Positions 9,008 to 17,627 of a stretch of DNA of 32,878 nt are shown piece after piece. The translations under genes were made by a program, and so were the position numbers. Location of the stretch: positions 7,113 through 39,990 of the forward strand of contig JARGOZ010000028.1 of the NCBI GenBank assembly GCA_029213025.1. Reading direction: 5' to 3'. The stretch is from Verrucomicrobiales bacterium. GTDB taxonomy: Bacteria; Verrucomicrobiota; Verrucomicrobiia; Verrucomicrobiales; DEV007. Position 1 is the stretch's first letter; each line of letters begins with the position of its first letter. The notes beneath the pieces were generated by a model. It was not told the origin of the DNA. It saw only the letters and a list, made by a program, of their open reading frames with translations, and searched no databases.

Positions 9008-9715
9008 CTACTTCCTCCAGATCTTCACATCATCCACGACTGCCTGCTTCCCTACGGCAAGGCGCAAAGTTCGTTTGGTCGGATGGGCGATCCCCTCTGA
9101 GGAAAAGGAAGCGACTTCTTTGCCGTCGATGGATACGCTCATCTTGTCGCCGTCGACTATTGCGATTAAGTCATACCACTTTCCTGTTTCGAGAGCGTTT
9201 TTGACTTTGGTCTGCTTACCTTTCAGCATTTCCTTCTGTTCAGAAGTAAGTTTTCCTGAAGTCCGGGCCTCGCGAATTTTCAAATCCATATTGCCGGTTT
9301 TCAGATCCTGAATGGTGACATCTTTGGTGCTTACTTTTACTACGAACAGATGTCCGGCGTGGACCGGTTTGTATTTGAGGTCGGCAAAATTCAGGCCCAG
9401 AGAATCTTTCGGGTTCTCCAGCATAAATTTCATACCTACCGCCCCGTCGGTGAACTCCGCCGGATGGGTCACGGATACCCCGTGGTCTGCCGTTTCATGA
9501 ATGTAAATGTACATGGCTCCGTCGCGGAGATCGACCTGCTTGTTCCCCCCGGCGCGGCTTTTGCTGTTCGTTCCCCAGCCTTTTCCAATCTCATCTTTAT
9601 CCTCCTGAGATTCATTTCTTTCAAAATCGTCTTCAAAAATGAGTTCTCCGTAATCCTGAGCCTGAATGGATAGAACTGAAAAAAGAACCGTTGCGAAAAA
9701 GAATGATTTGATCAT
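9008..9715 (-). CDS. Secreted LamG/3-keto-disaccharide-hydrolase-like beta-sandwich protein
   Basis: The 235-residue protein has a signal peptide (MIKSFFFATVLFSVLSIQAQ) followed by one concanavalin-A-type beta sandwich. The pattern of LIFEDDFER near the start, GKWYDLIAIVDGDKMSVSIDGKEV near residues 185-208 and VDDVKIWRK at the end matches the DUF1080/LamG-like fold of glycan-associated proteins in Planctomycetota and Verrucomicrobiota. A Lys-rich insert (about 150-180) interrupts the sandwich. The frame is open six bases further to a GTG at 9721, but ATG 9715 gives the cleaner signal peptide. It is divergent from the FAD oxidoreductase gene at 9844. No catalytic residue could be assigned, and a binding or glycan-processing role is inferred from fold and context. 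Confidence 0.7.
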   Translation of the reverse strand: MIKSFFFATVLFSVLSIQAQDYGELIFEDDFERNESQEDKDEIGKGWGTNSKSRAGGNKQVDLRDGAMYIYIHETADHGVSVTHPAEFTDGAVGMKFMLENPKDSLGLNFADLKYKPVHAGHLFVVKVSTKDVTIQDLKTGNMDLKIREARTSGKLTSEQKEMLKGKQTKVKNALETGKWYDLIAIVDGDKMSVSIDGKEVASFSSEGIAHPTKRTLRLAVGKQAVVDDVKIWRK

Positions 9716-9843
9716 GGCCACAAATTTTCACGGGCTACCGGCATATCAAGCACCTGACCGCGTATTGCAGACCCGCTCCAAATCCTTTTTTGCGTCTCTA
9801 TTTCCCTCTGGCAAAACACTGTTCGCGACCCTAGTTTCACCGG

Positions 9844-12129
9844 ATGATTCAGAAATTTTTCCTTTCTATCATCACGACAATTTTCCTGACCGGATTCGAC
9901 GCCAGAGCCGCCGAACCGATCCTGGTCGAGGCAGAGTCCTTCGAAAATCATGGCGGATGGAAACTCGATACACAATTTATCGAGATAATGGGCTCTCCTT
10001 ATCTCATGGCCCACGGTCTCGGGCGTCCGGTAGCCGACGCCGCCACTACCATAACAGTTCCGGAAGCCGGGGAATGGAAGATCTGGGTCCGCACCAAAGA
10101 CTGGGTAGCCCATTGGGAGGCCGAACCGGCACCCGGTCGTGTTGAAGTGATTATTAACGGCAGCCCTGTCGAAACCACATTCGGCACAAAAGGAGCCGAG
10201 TGGCATTGGCAATCCGGTGGAAAAATCTCTCTCCCCGCCGGGAAAGTGGAACTGAGTCTCCACGATTTAACCGGTTTCAACGGACGGTGCGACGCGATTT
10301 ATCTGACCATGGGAACGGAAGAACCGGACAACTCCAGCGAAATCCTGCCTGCCTGGCGCCGGGAAGCTCTGGGCATCGAAGTTGAACCAATTGAGGAAAA
10401 GTTCGATATCGCCTTTATCGGCGGTGGCTACGCCGGAACCTGTGGCGCGATCTCAGCCGCCCGGATGGGTTTGAAGACAGCACTGATTCAGAACCGGGAC
10501 GTCCTCGGCGGCAACGGCAGTTCCGAAGTCCGCGTCTGGGCAAAGGGCAACACTCCCGGCGGCCTTTATCCGGTCGGCGACATCGTGCAGGAGTTATCCG
10601 ATCAGGCTAAAGCTTCACCGGGAACCTACGAAGAATACGAAGATGACAAAAAGCTCGGCATAGTAAGAAAGGAGAAAAACCTCTCCCTGTTCCTTGGTCA
10701 TCATGCATTTGCAGTCGATACAGAAAACAACAACATTCAGTCCGTCAGTGCTCTCGAAACCCGTACCGGTAAGATCAGAAAATTCGAAGCTACCTACTAC
10801 TGCGATTCCACCGGTCACGGCTACATCGGGCTCAAAGCGGGAGCCGACACCAAAATGATTGAAGGCGGCCGTATGGGGATGAGCAACATGTGGAACTGGG
10901 CCGAGACCGACGAGCCGGTATCATTTCCCGAAACTCCATGGGCTCTTAAACTCGACGAAAACGGTTTTCCCTACCCCCGGAAACACCACGCGGAATGGTT
11001 CTGGGAAAGCGGATACGATAAACATCCTCTTAATGATCTGGAGCTGATTCGCGACTGGAATCTCCGCGCCAATTTCGGTGCGTGGAATGCGATCAAAAAC
11101 AATGGAGCCTACGCCCGTTCCGATGAATCCGGCAACGCCCACGCCAACGCCACTCTCACATGGATGGCCTACGTAGGCGGGACCAGAGAAACCCTGCAGT
11201 TGCTCGGAGATGTCGTGTTAACCGAGGAAGATATCCTGACAAAGCGCGAATTCCCTGATCGATGTGTGCTGTCCACCTGGTCGATCGATCTCCATTATCC
11301 GAAAGAACAATATATAGGTAAATACAAAGACAATCCGTTCATTTCCTATGCAGAACACGGCAGAGGCGTCGATCGCCGCGTCGGGTATGCCGTTCCCTAC
11401 CGTTGTTTCTACAGCCGTAATATCGAAAACCTGTTTATGGCGGGCCGGAATGTCAGCGTTACCCACAAGGCTCTCGGCACCGTCCGGGTTATGAAAACCG
11501 GTGGTATGATGGGTGTAGTCGTCGGCAAAGCCGCAGCAGTGGCGAAGCAGTATGATACCACACCGCGCGGTGTATATGAGCAATACCTACCCGAGCTGAT
11601 CGAACTGCTGAAAATCCCCGGCCAGAAAAGACGTCCGGATATCAATTCGCCATTTGTTATCGATCCAACTATACCAAAATACGAACCGTCCATGTCTGTT
11701 AGCGGGGTTCCGCTGAGTAAACTGGATGGTATGGTTGTCGATGATGAAAAAGCCACAATGACCGGAAAATGGACGCGGGGCGGAGCCGGTTTAAAAGGCT
11801 TTGTAAATATGGGTTACAGCTACACAAGTGACAAAGAGGCTACGGCGAGCTACGACTTCACGATTCCCGATGACGGAACCTACGACGTGCGTGTCAGCTG
11901 GCAGCCGCATGAGAACCGCTCCGCCAATACTACCATTCAAGTCAACAACAACGGTGATAGCATCAAAGAATCAGTAGTAAACCAGAAGGAGAAGCCTTTG
12001 ATGAAGTATGGTTTTCATTCTCTCGGCCGAATTCCCTTTAAAAAAGGAGACAAAGCCAGCGTCGTCATCCTCGGCAAAGGCGCTACCGGCAATGTCCATG
12101 CTGATGCGGTTCAGCTGGTGAAAAAATAG
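9844..12129 (+). CDS. Secreted FAD-dependent oxidoreductase flanked by two beta-sandwich domains
   Basis: The 761-residue protein has a Sec-type signal peptide (to about residue 23, ARAAEP) with no twin-arginine. A carbohydrate-binding-like beta sandwich follows (about 25-156). The FAD_oxidored domain (about 186-610) carries the dinucleotide-binding glycines GGGYAG at 193-198 and, near its end, NLFMAGRNVSVTH. The C-terminal golvesin/xanthan-lyase-like beta sandwich (about 625-760) ends in VHADAVQLVKK. The enzyme class is recognised from Pfam FAD_oxidored; substrates in this group are unknown. A paralogue with the same C-terminal module lies at 14447-16552. The next gene downstream, after a 106-bp gap holding a repeat hairpin, is a NosR-like membrane redox protein that could exchange electrons with it. 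Confidence 0.82.
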   Translation: MIQKFFLSIITTIFLTGFDARAAEPILVEAESFENHGGWKLDTQFIEIMGSPYLMAHGLGRPVADAATTITVPEAGEWKIWVRTKDWVAHWEAEPAPGRVEVIINGSPVETTFGTKGAEWHWQSGGKISLPAGKVELSLHDLTGFNGRCDAIYLTMGTEEPDNSSEILPAWRREALGIEVEPIEEKFDIAFIGGGYAGTCGAISAARMGLKTALIQNRDVLGGNGSSEVRVWAKGNTPGGLYPVGDIVQELSDQAKASPGTYEEYEDDKKLGIVRKEKNLSLFLGHHAFAVDTENNNIQSVSALETRTGKIRKFEATYYCDSTGHGYIGLKAGADTKMIEGGRMGMSNMWNWAETDEPVSFPETPWALKLDENGFPYPRKHHAEWFWESGYDKHPLNDLELIRDWNLRANFGAWNAIKNNGAYARSDESGNAHANATLTWMAYVGGTRETLQLLGDVVLTEEDILTKREFPDRCVLSTWSIDLHYPKEQYIGKYKDNPFISYAEHGRGVDRRVGYAVPYRCFYSRNIENLFMAGRNVSVTHKALGTVRVMKTGGMMGVVVGKAAAVAKQYDTTPRGVYEQYLPELIELLKIPGQKRRPDINSPFVIDPTIPKYEPSMSVSGVPLSKLDGMVVDDEKATMTGKWTRGGAGLKGFVNMGYSYTSDKEATASYDFTIPDDGTYDVRVSWQPHENRSANTTIQVNNNGDSIKESVVNQKEKPLMKYGFHSLGRIPFKKGDKASVVILGKGATGNVHADAVQLVKK

Positions 12130-12140
12130 ACCAATTCCCG

Positions 12141-12197
12141 ACTGTACCCTGTTTGATAAGACACTCAACAGGGTACAGTCCATCACTGTACCCTTTT
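12141..12197. repeat. Hairpin and direct copy of the 13-bp ACTGTACCCTGTT word
   Basis: Eleven bases after the FAD oxidoreductase stop, ACTGTACCCTGTT lies at 12141-12153, its exact reverse complement at 12167-12179, and a third direct copy with one mismatch at 12185-12197. The first two form a 13-bp perfect stem with a 13-base loop. The first and third direct copies start 44 bp apart, twice the 22-bp period of the array in the sdh operon. No T-run follows the stem, so it does not look like a standard intrinsic terminator. Confidence 0.9.
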
Positions 12198-12235
12198 GAA
12201 TTTTGGCATCCCTGCTATCCAATAACGGCCTGGCG

Positions 12236-13453
12236 ATGCTTTTCCGACTGGGAGCCGTCCTGATCATCGGCGCGCTTATCCACCGGCATACCGTTCAGGT
12301 GGAGGAACGCGGTCTGCGCCCGATCCGGCTGTCCGAAGTTAAAACCCACCTTCCCGGCGCGCACCTGCTGCGTATCAATCCGGGTGTAAACGGTGGTTTC
12401 CGGGTGCTCGACAAAAACCGGAACCTGGCCGGATTCGCTACTAAAACGATGCCCCGGTCGCGCAAGATAAAAGGCTATTCCGGGCCGAGCGATGTATTAC
12501 TGGTTTACAATACCAAACGGAAGCTTCTCGGAATAACGGTTCGTCACAGTTATGATACTCCCAGCCATGTCGAAGATGTCGTAAAAGACTACCATTTTAT
12601 GGAACAGTGGAACGGCAAAACGAGAAAGGAAATCGGCGCCATGCAGGCGCTGAAGCTGTCGAAGTTTCACATTGTTTCCGGAGCGAGCCGGACCAGTGAA
12701 GCGATTGTCAAAAGCGTCACGATGCGGGCGGCTGTGGGCGACAAAGTGACCAAAAACAAATCGGTAATGGCATTCCGGTGGCAGGACGCGGCTCTAATCA
12801 CCTGCGCAGTCGCCGGCGTGTTGCTCACCTTTGCCAAATGGCCATGGCTGCAGCGCCGGAAACTATGGATTCATATCCTCATGGTTCTCTATATCGGGCT
12901 GATCAGCGGAGACCTGCTGGCTCAAAGTTTACTTATCAGTTGGGCCGGTCACGGAGTTCCCTGGAACCAGGTAATCGGTCTTGTTATCATGGCTGCGGCG
13001 GCTTTCATCATCCCCTGGTTCTCCGGTAAACCTACCTATTGTACCCATCTTTGCCCCCACGGGCACGCCCAGCGTTGGCTGATGAAGTTGATCCCGGCAA
13101 AAAGGAAGTTACACCTCGGCAATGACGAAAAATGGAGTTTTTCCGCGCTACCGGGGCTGCTCCTGCTGACAATTCTCGCCGTGACTTTCTTGAATCTTCC
13201 AATCGACCTTGCTGGATTCGAACCGTTTGATGCCTGGTCGATTAAAGGAATTGGTATAGCAACCTGTGTCGTCGCCATTGTCAGTCTGATCTTCAGTTTT
13301 TTTGTCCCTATGGGCTACTGCAGATACGGTTGCCCCACCGGATTTCTCCTCGAACTGGTTCGAAAGCGAAAAAGCGGATTTAGCAAAAACGACTGCTGGC
13401 TCGCCGCATTGCTTTTGGTAGCCATCAGTTTTTATCTTTCAGCGCCGCAATAG
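12236..13453 (+). CDS. NosR-like polytopic membrane protein with FMN-binding domain and two CxxxCP motifs
   Basis: The 405-residue protein has an N-terminal transmembrane helix (about 2-16). A periplasmic FMN-binding domain (about 60-165) carries the motif SGASRT at 148-153, in which Thr153 fits the residue that ApbE-type transferases flavinylate. Six further hydrophobic segments follow (about 183-200, 210-232, 245-262, 303-322, 337-357 and 387-402). Two cysteine motifs, YCTHLCP (C269, C273) and YCRYGCP (C362, C366), resemble the CX3CP motifs of NosR/NapH-type proteins. The soluble 2[4Fe-4S] ferredoxin tail of full NosR is absent. It probably moves electrons between the quinone pool and a periplasmic partner, with the upstream FAD enzyme as candidate. 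The frame also opens at TTG 12203; ATG 12236 was chosen because the helix begins there. Confidence 0.75.
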   Translation: MLFRLGAVLIIGALIHRHTVQVEERGLRPIRLSEVKTHLPGAHLLRINPGVNGGFRVLDKNRNLAGFATKTMPRSRKIKGYSGPSDVLLVYNTKRKLLGITVRHSYDTPSHVEDVVKDYHFMEQWNGKTRKEIGAMQALKLSKFHIVSGASRTSEAIVKSVTMRAAVGDKVTKNKSVMAFRWQDAALITCAVAGVLLTFAKWPWLQRRKLWIHILMVLYIGLISGDLLAQSLLISWAGHGVPWNQVIGLVIMAAAAFIIPWFSGKPTYCTHLCPHGHAQRWLMKLIPAKRKLHLGNDEKWSFSALPGLLLLTILAVTFLNLPIDLAGFEPFDAWSIKGIGIATCVVAIVSLIFSFFVPMGYCRYGCPTGFLLELVRKRKSGFSKNDCWLAALLLVAISFYLSAPQ

Positions 13454-14426
13454 CTTCGTAGACGCCAACAACCACCAGCGCCATTTTTTCGAAATCGAGC
13501 TTATCCGCTACATCGCCGGCCGTATGATAGGCTTTATTTCGGTAGAATGCCGTGTCGGTAACCATCACGGCCGGAATTCCTGCCTGCCAGTAGTTCCGGT
13601 GATCGGAAAAATCAATTCCCGGAATCATCGCCGGACCGCAAACGGAATATACCGGCAGTTTGGTTGCCCCTTTCATCCCTGCTTTGAATTGTTTGATCAA
13701 AACCCGGTTTTCTGTATTTCCCACCACAGTAATGAAATTGCCTTTATCCGGATAGAACAGGTGCAGCAGGTCGTGCGGATAATCCTGACTCCCCGGTTGA
13801 TCTGAAAAGTATCCGATCATTTCCAACGACACCATAAATCGACAGGCTACACCGCTTTTTTGCAGGTGTGCCACATGCTGCCAACTGCCCATCTGCGATG
13901 TGCCGAAGTAGGGAGGCTCTTCGAGAGGATAACCGACCAATTCTACAGTCACATCAACCGGGTTGGCGGCGATGAGTTTGGCCAGTTCGATCAATCCGGC
14001 CACACCGCTTGCGTTATCATCGGCTGCCGGAAAGCGCCCGAAGGCGTCGTAGTGAGCACCAATAACGATGCGTTGTTTTTCCGGATCACCAAGTAGCAGG
14101 GATACATTTCGATAGCGATACGATCCGGTCTCATACCACTGCTCTGTAATTCTGCCGGTTCCGGCTTTCTCGAACTCACTTTTGATGTAGTCGGCAGTCC
14201 GGTTCATATTGCCGATGTGCGCCGCATTTCGAGGGATAAAATCCTCCGACAAAACCCGAACATGCCGTTCGAGAGCGGAGGATGAAACCGTTTTATCACT
14301 CGCAGGCCCTGACCGGAAACCTGGCTGCGCAAGAAATATCCAGACAAACCCGAATATTCCCGCGAGCACCGTGAATAGAAAGATGAGCAACCCCAGGAGC
14401 CAGCGTCGCACGATTCGTTTACTCAT
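13425..14426 (-). CDS. Membrane-anchored or secreted M28-family metallopeptidase
   Basis: The 333-residue protein has an N-terminal hydrophobic anchor (about residues 9-33) and a zinc peptidase domain of family M28. Ligand and catalytic residues are visible in order: GAHYDA (His125, Asp127), ADDNASG (bridging Asp137), LEEPP (Glu169 and Glu170), LEMIGYF (Glu202 where many members have Asp) and YHTAGD (His301). M28 enzymes are aminopeptidases or carboxypeptidases using two zinc ions. It follows the FAD oxidoreductase gene at 14447 after a 20-bp gap on the same strand, so the two are probably co-transcribed. Its 3' end overlaps the convergent NosR-like gene by 29 bp. The anchor may be uncleaved, since it is long and Arg-flanked. 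Confidence 0.88.
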   Translation of the reverse strand: MSKRIVRRWLLGLLIFLFTVLAGIFGFVWIFLAQPGFRSGPASDKTVSSSALERHVRVLSEDFIPRNAAHIGNMNRTADYIKSEFEKAGTGRITEQWYETGSYRYRNVSLLLGDPEKQRIVIGAHYDAFGRFPAADDNASGVAGLIELAKLIAANPVDVTVELVGYPLEEPPYFGTSQMGSWQHVAHLQKSGVACRFMVSLEMIGYFSDQPGSQDYPHDLLHLFYPDKGNFITVVGNTENRVLIKQFKAGMKGATKLPVYSVCGPAMIPGIDFSDHRNYWQAGIPAVMVTDTAFYRNKAYHTAGDVADKLDFEKMALVVVGVYEAIAALKDKN

Positions 14427-14446
14427 CTTTCCCCGTTCGCTCCAAA

Positions 14447-16552
14447 TTACTGATCCACCGGAAGCAACTGGACACCATCGATTACGACATATCCGTTGGT
14501 CCCTTTGTTAGTCACTTTCAGGACTGCTTCTTCATCAAATTCGTACGATCCGAGAAACTCGAACATTCCATCGATCTCCGGCGGCTTCTTTTCGTCCACA
14601 GTAACTACATTTTCGCCTTCAATATGCCGGACTGTCACCGGAACATTGCTGGCTCTGTTATTGTTGGGAGTGTAAGCCAGGCGGACTTCATACCAACCCG
14701 GTTTCGGCACTTTGATGGTAAAAGTCGCCGAAGCATTGCCGTCTTTGGCGGCTTTATCATGAGCGTATCCAAATCCGATATATTTACTATGAGAAGCACT
14801 GTTCATCCAGCTCCCTTCGAATTTGGCTTTTGAATCATCGAGAACGATTCCCTTCAACTTATCAGGAGCAATCCCGTTGCCTGACGAAGTTGCCACGTAT
14901 TCCAGAACCTGGCCGTCTGCGATAAGGCGCTGCTGGAGTTTTGCGTAGTCAATATCCTGAACCGCCACCCCGGCATCTATCGCATGAGCTGCTGCGGTAG
15001 CCGCACTTTGCCCGAGAATCATAAATACCGGCTCCATACGAATCGATCCAAATGCGATATGAGAACTGGATACACAAACCGGTACCAGGAGGTTTTGGCA
15101 CTGATCCTTTTTCGGAACAAGCGAACCATAGGCAATTTTGTAGGGCCTGCACTTCACGCCGATGTCCCCCTCGTTCTGGACATACCCTTCGGGAGTGATA
15201 TAGCGCTGAACATTATGGGAGTCGATGGTGTAGCTTCCCATTCCCACCGATTGAGGAGTTTCACTTCGCTGCAGAAGCTCATTTTCGGTCATTACAAATT
15301 TACCAACCATTCGACGGGCTTCCCGAATGTACAATTGGTGACACCAGTTTCCGTTATCGGTAAATTCATCTTTAGGCAGGCCCCATGTTCTCATTTCCTC
15401 CTGCATATCTTTGGGAACCCGGGGATCATTGGCAATAAAATAGAGCCAACCTTTTTGGTAGTTCTCATGCTCCTTGATAATCGCTCTCCGCTCTTCATAG
15501 GAACCATCGGGATACTTGTAGTTCATTCCGATATTATCGGTACTCATCGGCCCGTGATTGTTGGTATCGGTTTTGTGGTTGGGAATCGGATCAAATTTAC
15601 CAAAGGTCTCTTTCCAACCTGCCGCGAAAATCCGCGCGAGAAGCTCGTATTCTTTGGGATCGTAATTTTCCGGTTTGGGAAACGGGATCCGGTTCGATGG
15701 ATCGTTGGTCAAACACATGCGGAAGCAATAAGCCTGGACACGGTGATCACCGGCGTGCTTTTCTCCCGGAGGTTCCGCGCTGATTCGGGGCAGTACTCCA
15801 CTGGAAGGGTCTCCTTCTACCACATAGGGATCAATCCTCTTTTTATCAGGAATGGCATCGAAATGGTGGCGGTGATGCAAAACGCCGGTTTGGATTCCGT
15901 TCCACTCTTCGCCATACACTTCGCGCCCTTCCCGGCCGACGTGATAATCGACACCGGCTGCGGCAACCAGATCGCCTTCATATGTCGTGTCGAGAAACAT
16001 TTTTCCGCTGTAGGATTTTCCGTCCAGTGTTTTGAAGCTGGTGATTCTTCCGTTCTCAATAGAAACGCCCCCTTTTCCACGATCCAGCCAGGCATCGCGA
16101 ACCACTTCGATCTCATAGTCCTTCACAAAATCCTCAAAGACTCCGTCCGCCGCGTGTGGTTCGAAAATCCACATGGTGCGCTCCTCTCCATCGATCGCTT
16201 TGATCCCCTGACCCCTGCCACCGTATTCCTCCTTCTTCTGCTGTTTCCAGGAAGAGTCCTGATCATAATGTTTCCAGATGCGGTGATAAAACTCACGGGA
16301 CAATCCACCGATCACCGCTTTGTTTCCGGTATCCGTCCAACCGAGTCCGCCGCTACTGAGACCGCCGAGATGTTTGTCCGGAGAAACTACGACTACCGTT
16401 TTACCCATCTTTTTCGCCTGCACAGCAGCGATCACCGCAGCACAGGTTCCCCCGTAAATCACTATGTCGTAATCATCGGCGCGAATGGGCAGATGAAAAA
16501 GGCTAATCGCCAGCGTCCAAATCAGGCAGGCTCGTAGTTTTGTTTGATTCAT
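14447..16552 (-). CDS. Secreted FAD-dependent oxidoreductase with C-terminal golvesin-like domain
   Basis: The 701-residue protein has a Sec signal peptide (to about residue 25, LPIRADD), then a FAD_oxidored domain that begins immediately with YDIVIYGGTCAAVIAA (glycines 34-35) and runs to about residue 555. A conserved GSIRMEPVFMILGQSAATAA segment lies at its end. A beta-sandwich (about 570-700) ending in GYVVIDGVQLLPVDQ follows, clearly related to the C-terminal module of the 9844-12129 protein. Unlike that paralogue it has no N-terminal binding domain. The signal peptide lacks a twin-arginine although the enzyme should bind FAD. It is the first gene of a likely two-gene unit with the M28 peptidase and is divergent from the 16704 gene across an AT-rich region with a 16-bp palindrome. 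The substrate is unknown. Confidence 0.83.
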   Translation of the reverse strand: MNQTKLRACLIWTLAISLFHLPIRADDYDIVIYGGTCAAVIAAVQAKKMGKTVVVVSPDKHLGGLSSGGLGWTDTGNKAVIGGLSREFYHRIWKHYDQDSSWKQQKKEEYGGRGQGIKAIDGEERTMWIFEPHAADGVFEDFVKDYEIEVVRDAWLDRGKGGVSIENGRITSFKTLDGKSYSGKMFLDTTYEGDLVAAAGVDYHVGREGREVYGEEWNGIQTGVLHHRHHFDAIPDKKRIDPYVVEGDPSSGVLPRISAEPPGEKHAGDHRVQAYCFRMCLTNDPSNRIPFPKPENYDPKEYELLARIFAAGWKETFGKFDPIPNHKTDTNNHGPMSTDNIGMNYKYPDGSYEERRAIIKEHENYQKGWLYFIANDPRVPKDMQEEMRTWGLPKDEFTDNGNWCHQLYIREARRMVGKFVMTENELLQRSETPQSVGMGSYTIDSHNVQRYITPEGYVQNEGDIGVKCRPYKIAYGSLVPKKDQCQNLLVPVCVSSSHIAFGSIRMEPVFMILGQSAATAAAHAIDAGVAVQDIDYAKLQQRLIADGQVLEYVATSSGNGIAPDKLKGIVLDDSKAKFEGSWMNSASHSKYIGFGYAHDKAAKDGNASATFTIKVPKPGWYEVRLAYTPNNNRASNVPVTVRHIEGENVVTVDEKKPPEIDGMFEFLGSYEFDEEAVLKVTNKGTNGYVVIDGVQLLPVDQ

Positions 16553-16611
16553 TGCGCCAATTCTAGATCAGCAATTGCCAGCCTCAACTCTCGCAATCAT
16601 GAAAAAACATT

Positions 16612-16627
16612 ATGAGAAATTTCTCAT
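16612..16627. promoter_or_regulatory. 16-bp perfect palindrome in AT-rich divergent promoter region
   Basis: ATGAGAAATTTCTCAT is its own reverse complement and sits between two divergent genes (FAD oxidoreductase start at 16552, pseudoprotease start at 16704), in the most AT-rich stretch of this neighbourhood (about 16600-16685). The size and symmetry fit an operator for a dimeric regulator acting on one or both genes. No regulator gene is adjacent. Clear -35/-10 pairs could not be fixed, although TTGTTT, TTTACA and TATAGT-like hexamers occur at 16635-16657. Confidence 0.5.
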
Positions 16628-16703
16628 TTTGTTATTGTTTTTACAATTATATATAGTATTTATTGCTTACACTGTTTTTTATTAGCCAATTCGTTCCGAA
16701 TCC

Positions 16704-17507
16704 ATGAAATCCTGCTTTTTCCTGATTATCTCCTCGCTCCTGCTCGCAAGCGGAGCTTCAGGACAGACTTTGCGGACACTTTTCGCCCGTCAACACGACA
16801 AGGTAGTTTCTCCCATAGCAATGATCGAGATGATGGAACTGCAACTCAACGAACAGTTTAAAGGCACAGCCACGGATAGCGCCCGCCGTGCCACGGCGAA
16901 AATGATCAAAGACGGACATGTCATGGCCTTCGCGACGATTATCAACGGTAGAGATGAAAGGTTCAGCTATCTCCTCTGCCCGGCTGACGCAGTGGAAGCC
17001 TCGCTTTTCATCATCCAGACTCAGGACGGCAGATTGCATCGCCCTGTTCCGGATGCGCCGATCGAGGTTTTATCCCAAAAAGACAATCTCGCTATCGTTC
17101 GCATTCAACGGATCGACGACGTCATCTCCATAAAAGACAGCCCATCGGAAAGTTCCGTGGGATCATTCGTCGGAATCCTTACCCGTGCTCAAAACTGGAA
17201 AACCGGAGCGATTACCAACTCCACCCGCAGTGCGTTCAACGGCATCGATCCGGGCACCCAAAGGGCGCTGCACAAGCACTGGGCCCGCATCGGACTCAGG
17301 GTGAATGAAAAGCGCAGCGGATATCCGGAAGTAATCGAAACCGATCTCAACCTGGATCCAGCAGAAGCCGGGTCACCACTTTTTGACCGGGCCGGGAATT
17401 GGCATGGTGTTGCCATCGCCCGGGCTGACCAACATTCCACACTGGTAATCCCGGCGAAAAGGGTAGCCAGCCTCGTAGCGGAATTTGAGATCGCCAGTCA
17501 TCAATAA
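16704..17507 (+). CDS. Secreted trypsin/HtrA-fold protein lacking catalytic His and Ser (pseudoprotease)
   Basis: The 267-residue protein has a signal peptide (to about residue 20, GASGQ). The rest can be threaded onto the trypsin/HtrA fold: SYLLCPADAV (88-97) sits where TNxHVV lies, KDNLAIVRI (126-134) matches the catalytic-Asp strand (Asp127), and IETDLNLDPAEAGSPLFD (211-228) matches the nucleophile loop xxTDxxxxPGNSGGPLFx. In this alignment the catalytic His is Asp95 and the nucleophile Ser is Ala222, so it should not be a protease. It may be a binding or scaffold protein. The alignment was made by eye and the fold call is an inference. It is the first gene of a plus-strand cluster leading to the EF-hand, DUF1501 and PPC genes. 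Confidence 0.6.
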   Translation: MKSCFFLIISSLLLASGASGQTLRTLFARQHDKVVSPIAMIEMMELQLNEQFKGTATDSARRATAKMIKDGHVMAFATIINGRDERFSYLLCPADAVEASLFIIQTQDGRLHRPVPDAPIEVLSQKDNLAIVRIQRIDDVISIKDSPSESSVGSFVGILTRAQNWKTGAITNSTRSAFNGIDPGTQRALHKHWARIGLRVNEKRSGYPEVIETDLNLDPAEAGSPLFDRAGNWHGVAIARADQHSTLVIPAKRVASLVAEFEIASHQ

Positions 17508-17627
17508 TCTGCTAATCGGACGAAGCAAACATACATAAACGGACGAGCCTGAGATCCCTTAGTGAAATTTCACAAAACGCACCATTCACTTGCTCTCAGA
17601 AGGATACAGCTTATCGTAATTGCCAGC

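Noticed and set aside
12141..12179. Intrinsic terminator of the FAD oxidoreductase gene
   Set aside because: The 13-bp stem is strong but the loop is 13 bases and no T-run follows. The word recurs as direct repeats elsewhere, so repeat-family membership explains it better.
14984..16537. Long plus-strand open frame of 517 codons
   Set aside because: It lies wholly antisense to the FAD oxidoreductase, which has clear family motifs. The antisense translation shows no domain and is a codon-bias shadow.
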